Under the pieces are notes generated by a model. That model saw only the letters and a program-made list of their open reading frames with translations. It searched no databases and was not told the DNA's origin. Position numbers and translations under genes: made by a program. A DNA stretch of 32,165 bases from Myxococcota bacterium (GTDB taxonomy: Bacteria; Myxococcota_A; Polyangia; JAAYKL01), in assembly GCA_025453525.1 (NCBI GenBank), contig JALOQD010000010.1:1-32165 (forward strand), in the 5' to 3' direction. Of this stretch, positions 6,596-14,894 are shown piece by piece (position 1 is the first letter of the stretch; every line of letters starts with the position of its first letter).

Positions 6596-8296
6596 ATGGA
6601 AGTTACCCCCTCCCCAACGGCTCTTTGTTCTCGCGACGAACGCTTCAAGGTGAAGCCCGGCGCCGACCTCTCGGCATTGCTGAAGAGCGGTGCGGACATC
6701 GCCTGGTGCGCAGAGTTGCTCGAGCTGTCTCACACAGGCGCCTTGCTCGCGCTCGATGGAGAAATCGCTGCCGGCGTCGTCGTGACCCTGTGCTTGATGC
6801 ATGAGGGCAAGCTCGCATTTGAGGACCAGGCCACGGTGATGCGGGTCGATCCTCGCGATCCTTGCCGCGTGGCGGTGGCCTTTTCTGCTCGCCCACCGCT
6901 CGAGGCTCTCTCGGATGCGCTCCTGCCGCAGGCCTATGTGCGCGACGAGCTTGCCATGCCGCGGCAGCGCGAACGAGGCGGCGCGGCGCGGATGTGCCGA
7001 GTCAACGACTTCTTTCGTTTGAAATCGCCGGATCTGTTTGCCAAGTGCGTGGCATTCAGCGAAGGCATCGGCGAGCTTCAGCGCGCGGGCATGTACCAAG
7101 CGCTGTATCGCGTGACGCTCACCACTGCCCTCGACCGCCGCGCCGTGGTGTTCAATCCTTTGACGGGCCGCGAAGAGGTCATGGTGTGCTTCGACTCCAA
7201 CAGCTACCTCGGCCTGCACCTCCATCCCAAGGTGGTGGCGGCGAGCCGCGCGGTGCTCGATCTCGTCGGCTACGGGACGCCGAGCGCTCAGGTTCTCGGC
7301 GGCACGAGCCGCTACTTGCGCGAGCTCGAGGCGAGGCTCTGCGAGTTTTATGGCCGCGAGGATGCGATTGTATTTCCTTCGGGCTACGCCGCAAACCAAG
7401 GTCTCCTCACGGCGCTGCTGCGCGAGGACGATCTCGTGGTGCGCGACCAGTTCAGCCATGCCAGCATCCAGGACGGCAGCGCGATGAGCCTTTCGCACAG
7501 GCAGCGCGTCTTTCGCCATGGCGACCTCGCGTCTCTCGAAAAAATTCTTACCTCCGAAGCGCAGCGCGGAGAGCTCCAAGGGCGGCTGATCGCCACGGAC
7601 GGTGTGTTCAGCATGCACGGCGCAGTGGCTGACCTGCCCGGACTCGTCAGTGTCGCTGCGCGCCACGGAGCCAGGCTGCTCGTCGACGAAGCGCACGCGA
7701 CAGGCGTCTACGGCGCCACGGGCCATGGGACCGAGGAGCTCTTTGGCATGCCGGGAAGCATCGATGTGCTGATGGGCACCTTCTCCAAGGCGCCGGGCAC
7801 CATCGGCGGCTATGTCTGTGGCTCCAAGGCACTCGTGACCTACCTGCGGTTCTTCGCTCGAAGCGGGCTGTTCACCGCAGCCTTGCCCGCCCACCTGTGC
7901 GCGGGAGTGACCGAGGCGTTCAATGTCATGGAGCGTGAGCCAGAGCATCGAGAGCGGCTCTGGGCGAACACCTTTCGCCTGCATGCGATGCTCATGTCGG
8001 CGGGTCTGCCAGTCTCACCTACCGTCTCGCCGATCATCACGGTTTTTTCCGGCGCTACCCCGATGCTCTGGTCGCTCGCCGCCTCTCTGTTCGCAAGCGG
8101 CGTCAAGGTCGGCACCGTAGACCACCCGGCCGTAGCCAGAGGCGAGACCATCCTGCGCATCACCGTCAATGCGCGGCACACAGAGGGGGACCTCGAGCAA
8201 CTGTGTGCGGCTCTGCTGGCCGCGTATAAAGGGCACGGTCTTCTCGGCAAAACAACAGACGAGATCCGCGCCATGGGCCTCGCCCTCGAGCGCTAG
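6596..8296 (+). CDS. PilZ-like domain fused to an alpha-oxoamine synthase (PLP enzyme)
   Basis: This 566-residue protein is unusual. From about residue 165 to 545 it is an alpha-oxoamine synthase of the group holding 8-amino-7-oxononanoate synthase, 5-aminolevulinate synthase, Kbl and serine palmitoyltransferase. Motifs include FDSNSYLGLHLHPKV, the GYGTPSAQVLGGTSRYLRELE run, a DEAHATGVYG aspartate that holds the PLP ring, and the PLP lysine in MGTFSKAPG (K398). These enzymes join an acyl-CoA or acyl-ACP to an amino acid with loss of CO2. Residues about 14-105 look like a PilZ domain: RDERFKV near the start, then LELSHTGALLAL in place of D/NxSxxG, so the c-di-GMP motif is degenerate. Ordinary family members are about 400 residues and lack this domain. 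With the adjacent acyl-ACP ligase and ACP, an acyl-ACP donor is likely. Confidence 0.85.
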   Translation: MEVTPSPTALCSRDERFKVKPGADLSALLKSGADIAWCAELLELSHTGALLALDGEIAAGVVVTLCLMHEGKLAFEDQATVMRVDPRDPCRVAVAFSARPPLEALSDALLPQAYVRDELAMPRQRERGGAARMCRVNDFFRLKSPDLFAKCVAFSEGIGELQRAGMYQALYRVTLTTALDRRAVVFNPLTGREEVMVCFDSNSYLGLHLHPKVVAASRAVLDLVGYGTPSAQVLGGTSRYLRELEARLCEFYGREDAIVFPSGYAANQGLLTALLREDDLVVRDQFSHASIQDGSAMSLSHRQRVFRHGDLASLEKILTSEAQRGELQGRLIATDGVFSMHGAVADLPGLVSVAARHGARLLVDEAHATGVYGATGHGTEELFGMPGSIDVLMGTFSKAPGTIGGYVCGSKALVTYLRFFARSGLFTAALPAHLCAGVTEAFNVMEREPEHRERLWANTFRLHAMLMSAGLPVSPTVSPIITVFSGATPMLWSLAASLFASGVKVGTVDHPAVARGETILRITVNARHTEGDLEQLCAALLAAYKGHGLLGKTTDEIRAMGLALER

Positions 8297-8305
8297 GGAG
8301 CAAAG

Positions 8306-9286
8306 ATGCGACGCAAGCCCTACCCGATCGCAAGCACAGATTTCTGGAAGGCCTATTGGATCACGCTGCGTCCCTATCTCTTTTTCCTTTCTGGCGCCGT
8401 GGGGCTCACAGGACTCGCGCTTGCGCCGGTTGACGCAGCCTGGCTGGCGATTTGCGGGGTGGCTTTCTTTCTGACGTACGGCCTGGGCCAGGCGCTGACC
8501 GACGTTTTCCAGACCGACACGGACACCATCTCGTCACCGTATCGGCCGCTCACCCAGGGTCTCATCGGCAAGCCCCAGGTGCTGGTGGTCAGCTTGCTCG
8601 GCCTTTTGGGCTGCAGCGTGGTGCTCACCGTCTCGAACCCTTGGAATGCCGTGCCTGCCGTTCTTGGCGTTATTGGCCTTTCGACCTACACGCCGATGAA
8701 GCGGCGGTTCTGGGCCGGCCCAGCGTGGAACTCCGCCGTTGTCGCGCTCTTGCCGCTGATGGGGGCCATGTGCGGCGGGGCCGATCCTCTACCCGTGCTG
8801 CGCAACCCGACGTTGTGGGGGCTGATGGGAAGCGCGTTCGGGACCTATGCCGTCTTTGTGATCCTCGGCTACCACAAGGACGTCGCCGCGGATCGGGCCA
8901 CAGGCTACCACACGGTGACCGTGCGCTTCGGCTGGCGGCCCTCGGTGATCGCGAGCGCGGCCCATGGCACCGCGGGTCTCGCGGCGAGCCTGCTCGCGCT
9001 GTGGATGTCTGGTGCGCACCTACCGTTTCCCTCGCTCCATACGGTGGCGGGCGGGGCGATGTGGGTCTGTGGCGCCTTGGCCTTCGGCGTAGCCCATGGG
9101 TCGATGTGGAGGGTGTCCTGCGAGCAGGATGCCCACCCCGCCATCGCCTGGTGCATCCGCGGGTTCGTGCTCGTTCATCTGGCCGAGGCCGTGATGCTGC
9201 GACCGGCGCTTTTACTCGTGGCGATGCCGTTCTACGCCGCGTTCGAGCTCGTGCTGCGACTGCGGCCGGAGAAGACGCAGATATGA
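8306..9286 (+). CDS. UbiA-superfamily prenyltransferase
   Basis: This 326-residue polytopic membrane protein has the two Asp-rich motifs that bind Mg-prenyl diphosphate: QALTDVFQTDTDTISSPYRPL near residues 63-82, and HKDVAADRATGYHTVTVRFG near 190-208. About eight or nine hydrophobic segments fill the rest, as in UbiA, MenA and archaeal lipid prenyltransferases. It would attach an isoprenoid chain to an aromatic or other acceptor in the membrane. SD GGGAG precedes the ATG, 9 bases after the oxoamine synthase stop, and its own stop overlaps the next start, so it sits inside an operon. The acceptor is unknown. Ubiquinone or menaquinone biosynthesis genes are not near, which argues for a specialised product. 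Confidence 0.85.
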   Translation: MRRKPYPIASTDFWKAYWITLRPYLFFLSGAVGLTGLALAPVDAAWLAICGVAFFLTYGLGQALTDVFQTDTDTISSPYRPLTQGLIGKPQVLVVSLLGLLGCSVVLTVSNPWNAVPAVLGVIGLSTYTPMKRRFWAGPAWNSAVVALLPLMGAMCGGADPLPVLRNPTLWGLMGSAFGTYAVFVILGYHKDVAADRATGYHTVTVRFGWRPSVIASAAHGTAGLAASLLALWMSGAHLPFPSLHTVAGGAMWVCGALAFGVAHGSMWRVSCEQDAHPAIAWCIRGFVLVHLAEAVMLRPALLLVAMPFYAAFELVLRLRPEKTQI

Positions 9287-10215
9287 CCGCGCGTCCTGCG
9301 GCCCTCGTCGTGGTCAATCCCGCGGCCCGCGGTGGTCAGGGGCTCGCTCTGTGGGCCTCGCTGCTCGGTGACGTTGGCGAGCACGTCGAGATCGCGAAGG
9401 TCATCGAGACCACCGCTGACGACGCCTGGACCGCAGAGCTTCGCCAGGCGCTCGAGCAGGGCGCGTCCGTGGTCATCGCCGCCGGAGGCGACGGCACTGT
9501 TGGGACCGTGGCCGACTGTTTGATGGGAGTCCCTGCCGCGCGGCGACCCGTGCTCGGCGCGATCGGGCTCGGCTCGAGCAATGACTTTCACAAGCCCGCG
9601 TCGGTGCGGGCGGCGATCCCGCTGCGCATCGATCCGCGGCAGCCCCTGCGCCGCGATGTCTGCCGTGCCGAGCTCGTCGGCCCGTCGGCCCGCAGGGCGC
9701 GACACTTCGTGGTGTCGGCGAGCGCCGGGTTCACCGCAGAGGCCAACGTGTGCTTCAACCAGCTCAGGGGCTTTGGCGGATTTCTCAAGGCGCACTGGAC
9801 CGGTGGGGCGATCGCGGCGGCGGCTGTTGCCACGCTCCTGTCGCATCGAAACCGCGAGGTCCGTTTGCGATGTGCTGGTTCCACGGAGCAGCGGGCCGTG
9901 TCGCTGTCCAACCTCAGCCTGCTCAAGACGCCGTTCATCAGCGGGTCCTTTCGGGTCGACTTTCCGGTCGCCTCGGACGATGGCCTGTTCGGCGTGGCCC
10001 TGTGCTGCGGCCTCGGCAAGCTCGGCCTGATGCGCGTGCTCGCGGACCTCTCGGCCGGCCGGTTCGTGGGAAAGCCCGGGCGCGAGCACTTCCACACCGC
10101 GGCCCTCGAGCTCGAGGCCGACGAGCCCTTCGCCGTAGAGCTCGACGGCGAAGTCTTCGAGGCGACGACGGCCCGGTTCGAGGTCTTTCACAAAGCATTG
10201 GTGGTGTGTACATGA
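9283..10215 (+). CDS. Diacylglycerol/sphingosine kinase-like lipid kinase
   Basis: The track merges this gene with a long upstream shadow frame. The real start is the ATG at 9283, which overlaps the UbiA stop codon by four bases, giving 310 residues. Family signs are the first strand ALVVVNPAARGG, the nucleotide-binding GGDGT (residues 68-72), GLGSSNDF in place of the usual G-T-GNDF, and a C-terminal AVELDGEVFEATTARFEV that resembles the end of DgkB/YegS-type proteins. The protein should phosphorylate a lipid hydroxyl with ATP. The superfamily includes diacylglycerol, sphingosine and ceramide kinases, so a sphingoid-like substrate made by the neighbouring oxoamine synthase is an attractive but untested idea. 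It is translationally coupled on both sides. Confidence 0.85.
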   Translation: MTARPAALVVVNPAARGGQGLALWASLLGDVGEHVEIAKVIETTADDAWTAELRQALEQGASVVIAAGGDGTVGTVADCLMGVPAARRPVLGAIGLGSSNDFHKPASVRAAIPLRIDPRQPLRRDVCRAELVGPSARRARHFVVSASAGFTAEANVCFNQLRGFGGFLKAHWTGGAIAAAAVATLLSHRNREVRLRCAGSTEQRAVSLSNLSLLKTPFISGSFRVDFPVASDDGLFGVALCCGLGKLGLMRVLADLSAGRFVGKPGREHFHTAALELEADEPFAVELDGEVFEATTARFEVFHKALVVCT

Positions 10216-11270
10216 CGCGATCCTTCGATCTGCTCGGCATTCTCGAAAACCAGCTCCACCAGGGCTGGGCCGTGGCGCTCTCGCGGCATCCCGCGCAGCT
10301 CAACCGAACCCACGAGGCCGACGCCGAGCTCGTGCCTTTGCCGGGCGGCGACGTTCTGGCCGCGACCATCGACACCATTACCGAAGAGATCTCCACGGGA
10401 CTGTACCGCGACGCAGAGACCATCGGCTGGGTGGGCGCCGTGGCCTCCTTGAGCGACCTCGCTGCCTGCGGCGCAGAGCCCATCGGTCTGCTCGTGTCCG
10501 CGACCTTGCCGAGCGTCGGCGCGAGTGCTTTCCAGCAAGGGCTTGCCAGGGGGCTCGAGGCAGCCTGCCGGGTCGCTCGGACCTTCGTCCTGGGCGGCGA
10601 TACCAACATCGCGGAGCAGGCGTCGATCACCACCTGCGGCCTCGGGTTGGTCCGCGGCGGCGCCGTGCTCACTCGCGTCGGGGCGCTGCCTGGCGACGAC
10701 CTATACGTAACGAGCAAGCTGGGACTCGGTGCGGTCGCTGCCGCAGCGGCCCTGTTCGCCCTGCCGCCCGAGGTGGTCGGCGAAGCGTCGTATCGCCCTG
10801 TGCCACGACTGGAGATTGTTCGCGCGTTGCGCAAGGTGGCGACCGCAGCCATGGACACGAGCGATGGCTTCATCGCGACGGTGGATCAGCTCATGCGAGT
10901 CAACGGCGTCGGGTTTGCCATCGACGTACCGGTCGCGCAGCTCCTCGAGCCTCGCGCTCTTCTTGTGTGCCAGCGACTCGGTCTCGATCCCCTCGTTGCC
11001 CTGGCCGTACACCACGGCGAGTTCGAGCTCGTGCTCACTGCGCCGCCGGGAGCGCGGGACGACATCGCAGTGCGCGCCGCAGCTTGTCCTCCTGGCCTCG
11101 TCCGCATCGGTCGCGTGACCGAGTCGCCGGAGATCGTGTTTCACGGCGATGGGCAGCGGCGCGTCGACACTTCCGCCTTGCGAAATCTGAGCACCGCGGC
11201 GTCAGTGGATCCCAAAGCCTACCTCGGCGAGTTGGTTCGACACCTCAATGGGGACGCAGCCTGCCGTTGA
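10212..11270 (+). CDS. ThiL/AIR-synthase superfamily ATP-dependent enzyme, divergent
   Basis: The track frame begins far upstream; the real start is the ATG at 10212, overlapping the kinase stop by four bases, giving 352 residues. It has the two-domain pattern of the PurM/ThiL/SelD/HypE superfamily: AATIDTITEEI (like the ThiL D-T strand, D54), GWVGAVASLSDLAACGAEPIGLLVSATLP, ATAAMDTSDGF, and VHHGEFELVL (like GEDYELL). It is closest in pattern to thiamine-monophosphate kinase, but the N-terminal Asp-rich GDDAA segment is not seen. The position at the end of a lipid-style operon suggests a phosphotransfer on a pathway intermediate rather than thiamine synthesis. That is inference only. Confidence 0.72.
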   Translation: MTRSFDLLGILENQLHQGWAVALSRHPAQLNRTHEADAELVPLPGGDVLAATIDTITEEISTGLYRDAETIGWVGAVASLSDLAACGAEPIGLLVSATLPSVGASAFQQGLARGLEAACRVARTFVLGGDTNIAEQASITTCGLGLVRGGAVLTRVGALPGDDLYVTSKLGLGAVAAAAALFALPPEVVGEASYRPVPRLEIVRALRKVATAAMDTSDGFIATVDQLMRVNGVGFAIDVPVAQLLEPRALLVCQRLGLDPLVALAVHHGEFELVLTAPPGARDDIAVRAAACPPGLVRIGRVTESPEIVFHGDGQRRVDTSALRNLSTAASVDPKAYLGELVRHLNGDAACR

Positions 11271-11297
11271 TGGTACAGGAAGGGTCTCGCGATTGGC

Positions 11298-12341
11298 CTA
11301 TACGAACTGGCAGCCGTCGAACGACTCTATGAACTCTGGGCCAAATGCGCTGGCCGGGGTCGTGGCGCCGTGCGCGACCCCGCCACTGCGCACGCGGTGA
11401 ACGCACTCGAGGGCGGTCTCGACCGTCAACTGGTAGCCCTCGCGGGTCCACAAGCGCGCTGTGACAGTGCGACCCTCCGCGTTCTTTGCCTCACCCCACA
11501 GTTGCATCTTTCCCTGGCTCCGCAGTTTCTCTCCTGGCCCGCGTGGCGCAAAGTCGACGAGGCGTGGCAGGAGCTTTTGGGAGACCGGGTTGGATAAGAG
11601 CACCCCGTGGCCCACGTTGAGCAGAGAATGGGCCATGCGCAGGGCTCTCGGGGTGGCCATGTAGACAGTGATGTTCGGGATGCCGGTTGAGTGAAAGGCC
11701 GTGGAGATGTCACCCCAGGGGATGGCCGAAATGGTGAGCTCACGAGAACCGAAGCTCGCCTTGCGTGAACGCCTCGATGGAGGCACGGCGAGCAGCTTGC
11801 CGTCCACGCGACCCATGACGCCTGTTTTCGCCCCGAGGAGCATGGTCTTGAGCGTGCCCCGGCTGAAGCTGCCTGCGCCCTTGAAGGCCAGGGCGATCTC
11901 GCAGGAGTCTGGCAACTCCCGGAAGAGCTTCACAGCGAGACAGTCCGACGGCACCACGTCGAACCCGACTCCGGGCAGGATGGTGATGCCCGCCTCTACC
12001 GCGCGATGATGATCGGCGAAGCACTGCTCGAACACCTCGAACTCACCGGTGATGTCTAGGTAGTGGACGCGGCTCCTCAGGCACGCCTCTCGCATGGGCG
12101 CGCTCGTCCGTGCGAATGGCCCGGCCGCCAGCAGCACGGCGTCGACGTCATTGAGTTGACGAGCCACCTCCGCGGGATTGCTGAGCGCAAACCCTCGACT
12201 TGGGCAATCGAGCCTGCGAGCGAGCCGCTCCACAGCCTCGCGGTTTCGGCCGGCGAGGATCGGCTTTTCCCCTTCGCGCACTGCCTGCTCGGCGATGAGC
12301 TCCCCAGTGAATCCGTTCGCGCCATAGAGCATCCAAGTCAT
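11298..12341 (-). CDS. Saccharopine dehydrogenase-like NAD(P)-dependent oxidoreductase
   Basis: This 347-residue protein begins with the Rossmann motif YGANGFTGELIAE (GxxGxxG at residues 7-13). AGRN after the second strand, DAVLLAAGPF, HYLDITGEFEVFE and GITILPGVGFDVVPSDC follow. This order is typical of the SCCPDH-like group (saccharopine dehydrogenase NADP-binding domain, including mycobacterial trans-acting enoyl reductases), not of true lysine enzymes. It likely reduces or oxidises a lipid-type or unknown substrate. Its ATG overlaps the stop of the upstream zinc-ribbon gene, so it ends a minus-strand operon. It converges on the ThiL-like gene with 27 bases between, where no hairpin terminator is visible. 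Confidence 0.83.
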   Translation of the reverse strand: MTWMLYGANGFTGELIAEQAVREGEKPILAGRNREAVERLARRLDCPSRGFALSNPAEVARQLNDVDAVLLAAGPFARTSAPMREACLRSRVHYLDITGEFEVFEQCFADHHRAVEAGITILPGVGFDVVPSDCLAVKLFRELPDSCEIALAFKGAGSFSRGTLKTMLLGAKTGVMGRVDGKLLAVPPSRRSRKASFGSRELTISAIPWGDISTAFHSTGIPNITVYMATPRALRMAHSLLNVGHGVLLSNPVSQKLLPRLVDFAPRGPGEKLRSQGKMQLWGEAKNAEGRTVTARLWTREGYQLTVETALECVHRVRSGGVAHGATTPASAFGPEFIESFDGCQFV

Positions 12342-13006
12342 GGGTTTCCTTTCTTTTGTGCGCCGCGCTCTAAAAGCTGTAGGGAGAGCAATTCTTCCAA
12401 GTCGTCGACGGCGAGAGTGGGAACGAGCGTGCCGAGGACCAAATCCTTGAGAGCTGCGCCCTCTTGCTTGAAAGGCACTGCCCAGATCTCGAGGGTCGGT
12501 TCGCGCAGCCGCAGGGTCATCCCCGTGACATCACAGCGCTGGTCCACGAGCTGCAGAGCGACGAGCTCGGCCAATCGGATGGTCTCGTCCATTCGGCGAA
12601 CGATGCCCCCGAAGGGCGATGTGAGAGGAGGGGGCGAGGAGGCGCTGAGCTTGTCGGCCTGCCTCGTGAGCGAGGTTCCCAGGTCGCCAAAGGTTCCGCT
12701 TCGACTGGCCTGGAATCCAGTGACGTAGATGGTGGGCTCTCCCAGGAGTCGCATGGCGCAGCGCTGCTGTTGTGGAGTGCCCTGGGCGAGATCCAGCTGT
12801 CCGCGAACGCGCCACACCGGGAGGTAGAGCTCTGCGGCTTCGGCGATCTTGGCCGCGGCCCAGTGCAGCCGCTGGACCTCGGCTTTGCCCTGCTCGAAAA
12901 GAACCGCGACGTTGCAGGTTCGACAGGTGAACGCCACGTCGTAGCGCAAGCCGTGGAGATGGCTCTGGCAATGGGGGCAAACAAGGGCTGTCACGCAGGG
13001 GGTCAC
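12338..13006 (-). CDS. Zinc-ribbon protein C of a three-gene set, soluble
   Basis: The track frame (515 residues) includes antisense-like shadow upstream. The real start is probably GTG at 13006, which overlaps the previous stop as GTGA, leaving 222 residues. It opens with one zinc ribbon (CPHCQSHLHG ... CRTCNVAVLF, two CxxC pairs about 16 residues apart). Then comes a domain with WAAAKIAEAAELYLPVWRVRG, a segment that resembles the VPFHRIRYR/FFPVWRLRY segment of its two upstream neighbours. No membrane helix is visible. It is also coupled to the downstream oxidoreductase by a four-base overlap. I do not recognise the family. Confidence 0.72.
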   Translation of the reverse strand: MTPCVTALVCPHCQSHLHGLRYDVAFTCRTCNVAVLFEQGKAEVQRLHWAAAKIAEAAELYLPVWRVRGQLDLAQGTPQQQRCAMRLLGEPTIYVTGFQASRSGTFGDLGTSLTRQADKLSASSPPPLTSPFGGIVRRMDETIRLAELVALQLVDQRCDVTGMTLRLREPTLEIWAVPFKQEGAALKDLVLGTLVPTLAVDDLEELLSLQLLERGAQKKGNP

Positions 13007-14151
13007 GCTTGGTTTTCCTTGTGAGAGAGCCATTTTTCGAGGGCCGCTGAGATCTTTTCCGAAAAAAGCGGTCGCAGCGCTCCGAGCTTTTCGATGCGCG
13101 AGAGGCCGTTCTCGATCACGACCTCGCCGGGGTAGCGAAATTGTTCGTACCCGAGCTCTGCCACGAGGAGGAGCGCAATGCCCACGATCGCCGCGGGGAG
13201 GAGCGCCCAGGTGCCGAGCCCGAGCAATGCGAGTGCCAGTCCAGCCAGAAGGTCGCTGCCGCTTCCCCCGAACAGAGCCCAAAAGATGCGCAGAGCGCTG
13301 CCGGCCACGAGCCCCACGGCAAGAGCACTCGCCATGAGCCAATGGGTTCGGGACGCAATGCCCTGAGGAGCGCGCACATACAAGCACTGGCCGGTCACGC
13401 CGTCCACGCTGGCGCTGTAGAGCCTTCCAAGGTGCAGGTAGCGCAGTCGCCAAACCGGGAAGAAGACGACCCTCAGGCGCACGCCGTGCACCGTCGTGTT
13501 GTCGCCGACGGTCTTTCGCTCGGCGCCAAGGTCGGGAACGAGTCTTTGGGGATCGAGGCGCGGAACCAGAGCGGTGCCGAGCGCGGCGACGGTGCGAGTG
13601 TCGTAGGGTAGGATCGTGGCTTGCCAATCTGTTCGGGCTTTGGACAACGACACTTGAGACAGGCCCCATGTGGGCAGCTCCACGGCGGGTGCAAAGAGAT
13701 TGACGTCTCCAAGGATGACCCGCGTGTCCACTGCCGGACCCATGCCCGTGCTTTTGGATGAGAGCGCGCCCACAAAGCCAGCTTTCGCCGGGTCTTCCAA
13801 TGAGGTCTGTGGCGCTCCGGGATCGCGGCGTTGCACGATGGTGCCGATGCGCCTGCCAAAAAGCTCGTGGAACGGCACAAAGCACAGGTCACAGGATTTC
13901 AGAGAGCTCGCGGACAAGAAACCCTGGGGAATGTCCGGGTGCAACAGCGCTCGCTGGAGGCTTCGGCGAGCGGCGTCCTTGTCGACCTTGGGGGGCACAT
14001 AGTAGCGGGGCATGGCACCGGGCACTTCGACGAGCAGGGGGGTGTCGCAGTAGGAGCACCTCGTAATGCGTTTCCACTGCTCGACGCCGAGGCTGCCTCG
14101 ACAGACGGGACATTCGATGTGTACGCCGCGCGCCAAGATGCGTTTCACCAT
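13003..14151 (-). CDS. Zinc-ribbon membrane protein B of a three-gene set
   Basis: I start it at the ATG at 14151 (MVKRILARGVH), which overlaps the previous gene's stop by seven bases, giving 382 residues. An N-terminal zinc ribbon (CPVCRGSL ... CSYCDTPLLV) is followed by a soluble region with CDLCFVPFHELFGRR and VFFPVWRLRYLHLGRLYSASVDGVTGQCLY. Two or three hydrophobic segments come next (LMASALAVGLVAGSALRIFWALF and LAGLALALLGLGTWALLPAAIVGIALLLV), then an amphipathic tail. The phrase SASVDGVTGQ parallels EGFVDAMTGQI in protein A, so the set is paralogous or shares a domain. No family is recognised; membrane-associated assembly or sensing is a guess. Confidence 0.75.
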   Translation of the reverse strand: MVKRILARGVHIECPVCRGSLGVEQWKRITRCSYCDTPLLVEVPGAMPRYYVPPKVDKDAARRSLQRALLHPDIPQGFLSASSLKSCDLCFVPFHELFGRRIGTIVQRRDPGAPQTSLEDPAKAGFVGALSSKSTGMGPAVDTRVILGDVNLFAPAVELPTWGLSQVSLSKARTDWQATILPYDTRTVAALGTALVPRLDPQRLVPDLGAERKTVGDNTTVHGVRLRVVFFPVWRLRYLHLGRLYSASVDGVTGQCLYVRAPQGIASRTHWLMASALAVGLVAGSALRIFWALFGGSGSDLLAGLALALLGLGTWALLPAAIVGIALLLVAELGYEQFRYPGEVVIENGLSRIEKLGALRPLFSEKISAALEKWLSHKENQA

Positions 14152-14876
14152 CCCCTGCTGCGAAGCCGCCACAAGGCGAGCTTGTAACCGCCGCCGCTGA
14201 TGAGGAGCAGGCCGACGAAAATCCATGGCCAGGAAGGGAGGCAGGCCACGCAGGCGACGTAGGCGATCCCCCAGGCCGAGGCGACGAGCCACAGCTCGCG
14301 ATTGCGCTCCCGTGGTGGTGCGGCGGGCCAGTCCTCTGCGTGTATCTGACCGGTCATGGCGTCGACGAAACCCTCGAAGAATCGCCCCTGACATCGGTAG
14401 CGAATCCGGTGAAACGGCACATGCACGAGTTGGGCCCTTGCGTTTTCCTCCGCAGGTTCGCCACAGGCTTCGTTTGGCCCGAGCTCGGGCTCGATGGGGA
14501 TGGTCTCGCGAAGCTGCGTTGCGTCGTAGAAGATCAGCTCGCCCTGCAACCCGCGCAGTTCCTTGGGCGCTGATTCAGGCAAGGCGAGGGCGCAACAAAG
14601 CCGGCTCGTGCGCACATCGCCGCGGCCAAAGTAGGGCACGAGCACAGTATCGAGACTCGCCATCTCGATTTCGTCCAACACGTCGCGCGTGACGAGGGCC
14701 CGTCTGAGCCGAGGCGCAACCTCGCCATGGGGAATGGATGGCGTGACCATGGTATGCAGAGCCGCGCCGCGCAGATCGAGATACAGCGCCGCACCGCAGT
14801 GTTCGCAGGCCACGAGCTCGCCCGGGTCGGCGAGCCGTATCTCGGCTCCGCAGTGAGTGCATCGGGGCCTTGCCAT
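14145..14876 (-). CDS. Zinc-ribbon membrane protein A of a three-gene set
   Basis: This 243-residue protein has an N-terminal zinc ribbon, CTHCGAEIRL ... CEHCGAALYL, like those of rubredoxin-type or RNA-polymerase-type ribbons. A mixed alpha/beta region contains VHVPFHRIRYRCQGRFFEGFVDAMTGQI. It ends with two hydrophobic helices (LVASAWGIAYVACVACLPSW and WIFVGLLLISGGGYKLALW) and a basic C-terminus. It therefore probably exposes its ribbon to the cytoplasm. It starts 18 bases after the acetyltransferase stop with an AAGGGG SD and leads the overlapping A-B-C-oxidoreductase run. Function not recognised. Confidence 0.8.
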   Translation of the reverse strand: MARPRCTHCGAEIRLADPGELVACEHCGAALYLDLRGAALHTMVTPSIPHGEVAPRLRRALVTRDVLDEIEMASLDTVLVPYFGRGDVRTSRLCCALALPESAPKELRGLQGELIFYDATQLRETIPIEPELGPNEACGEPAEENARAQLVHVPFHRIRYRCQGRFFEGFVDAMTGQIHAEDWPAAPPRERNRELWLVASAWGIAYVACVACLPSWPWIFVGLLLISGGGYKLALWRLRSRGW

Positions 14877-14894
14877 GACACAGCCCCTTGTGGC

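Noticed and set aside
6590-7984. 464-residue minus-strand ORF
   Set aside because: Antisense shadow of the oxoamine synthase, whose PLP motifs prove the plus strand is coding.
8452-9282. Upstream extension of the lipid kinase ORF
   Set aside because: Arg-rich shadow of the UbiA gene; the kinase fold begins at the ATG at 9283.
13007-13885. N-terminal part of the 515-residue ORF over zinc-ribbon gene C
   Set aside because: Shadow of zinc-ribbon gene B in another frame; the ribbon begins just after the GTG at 13006.
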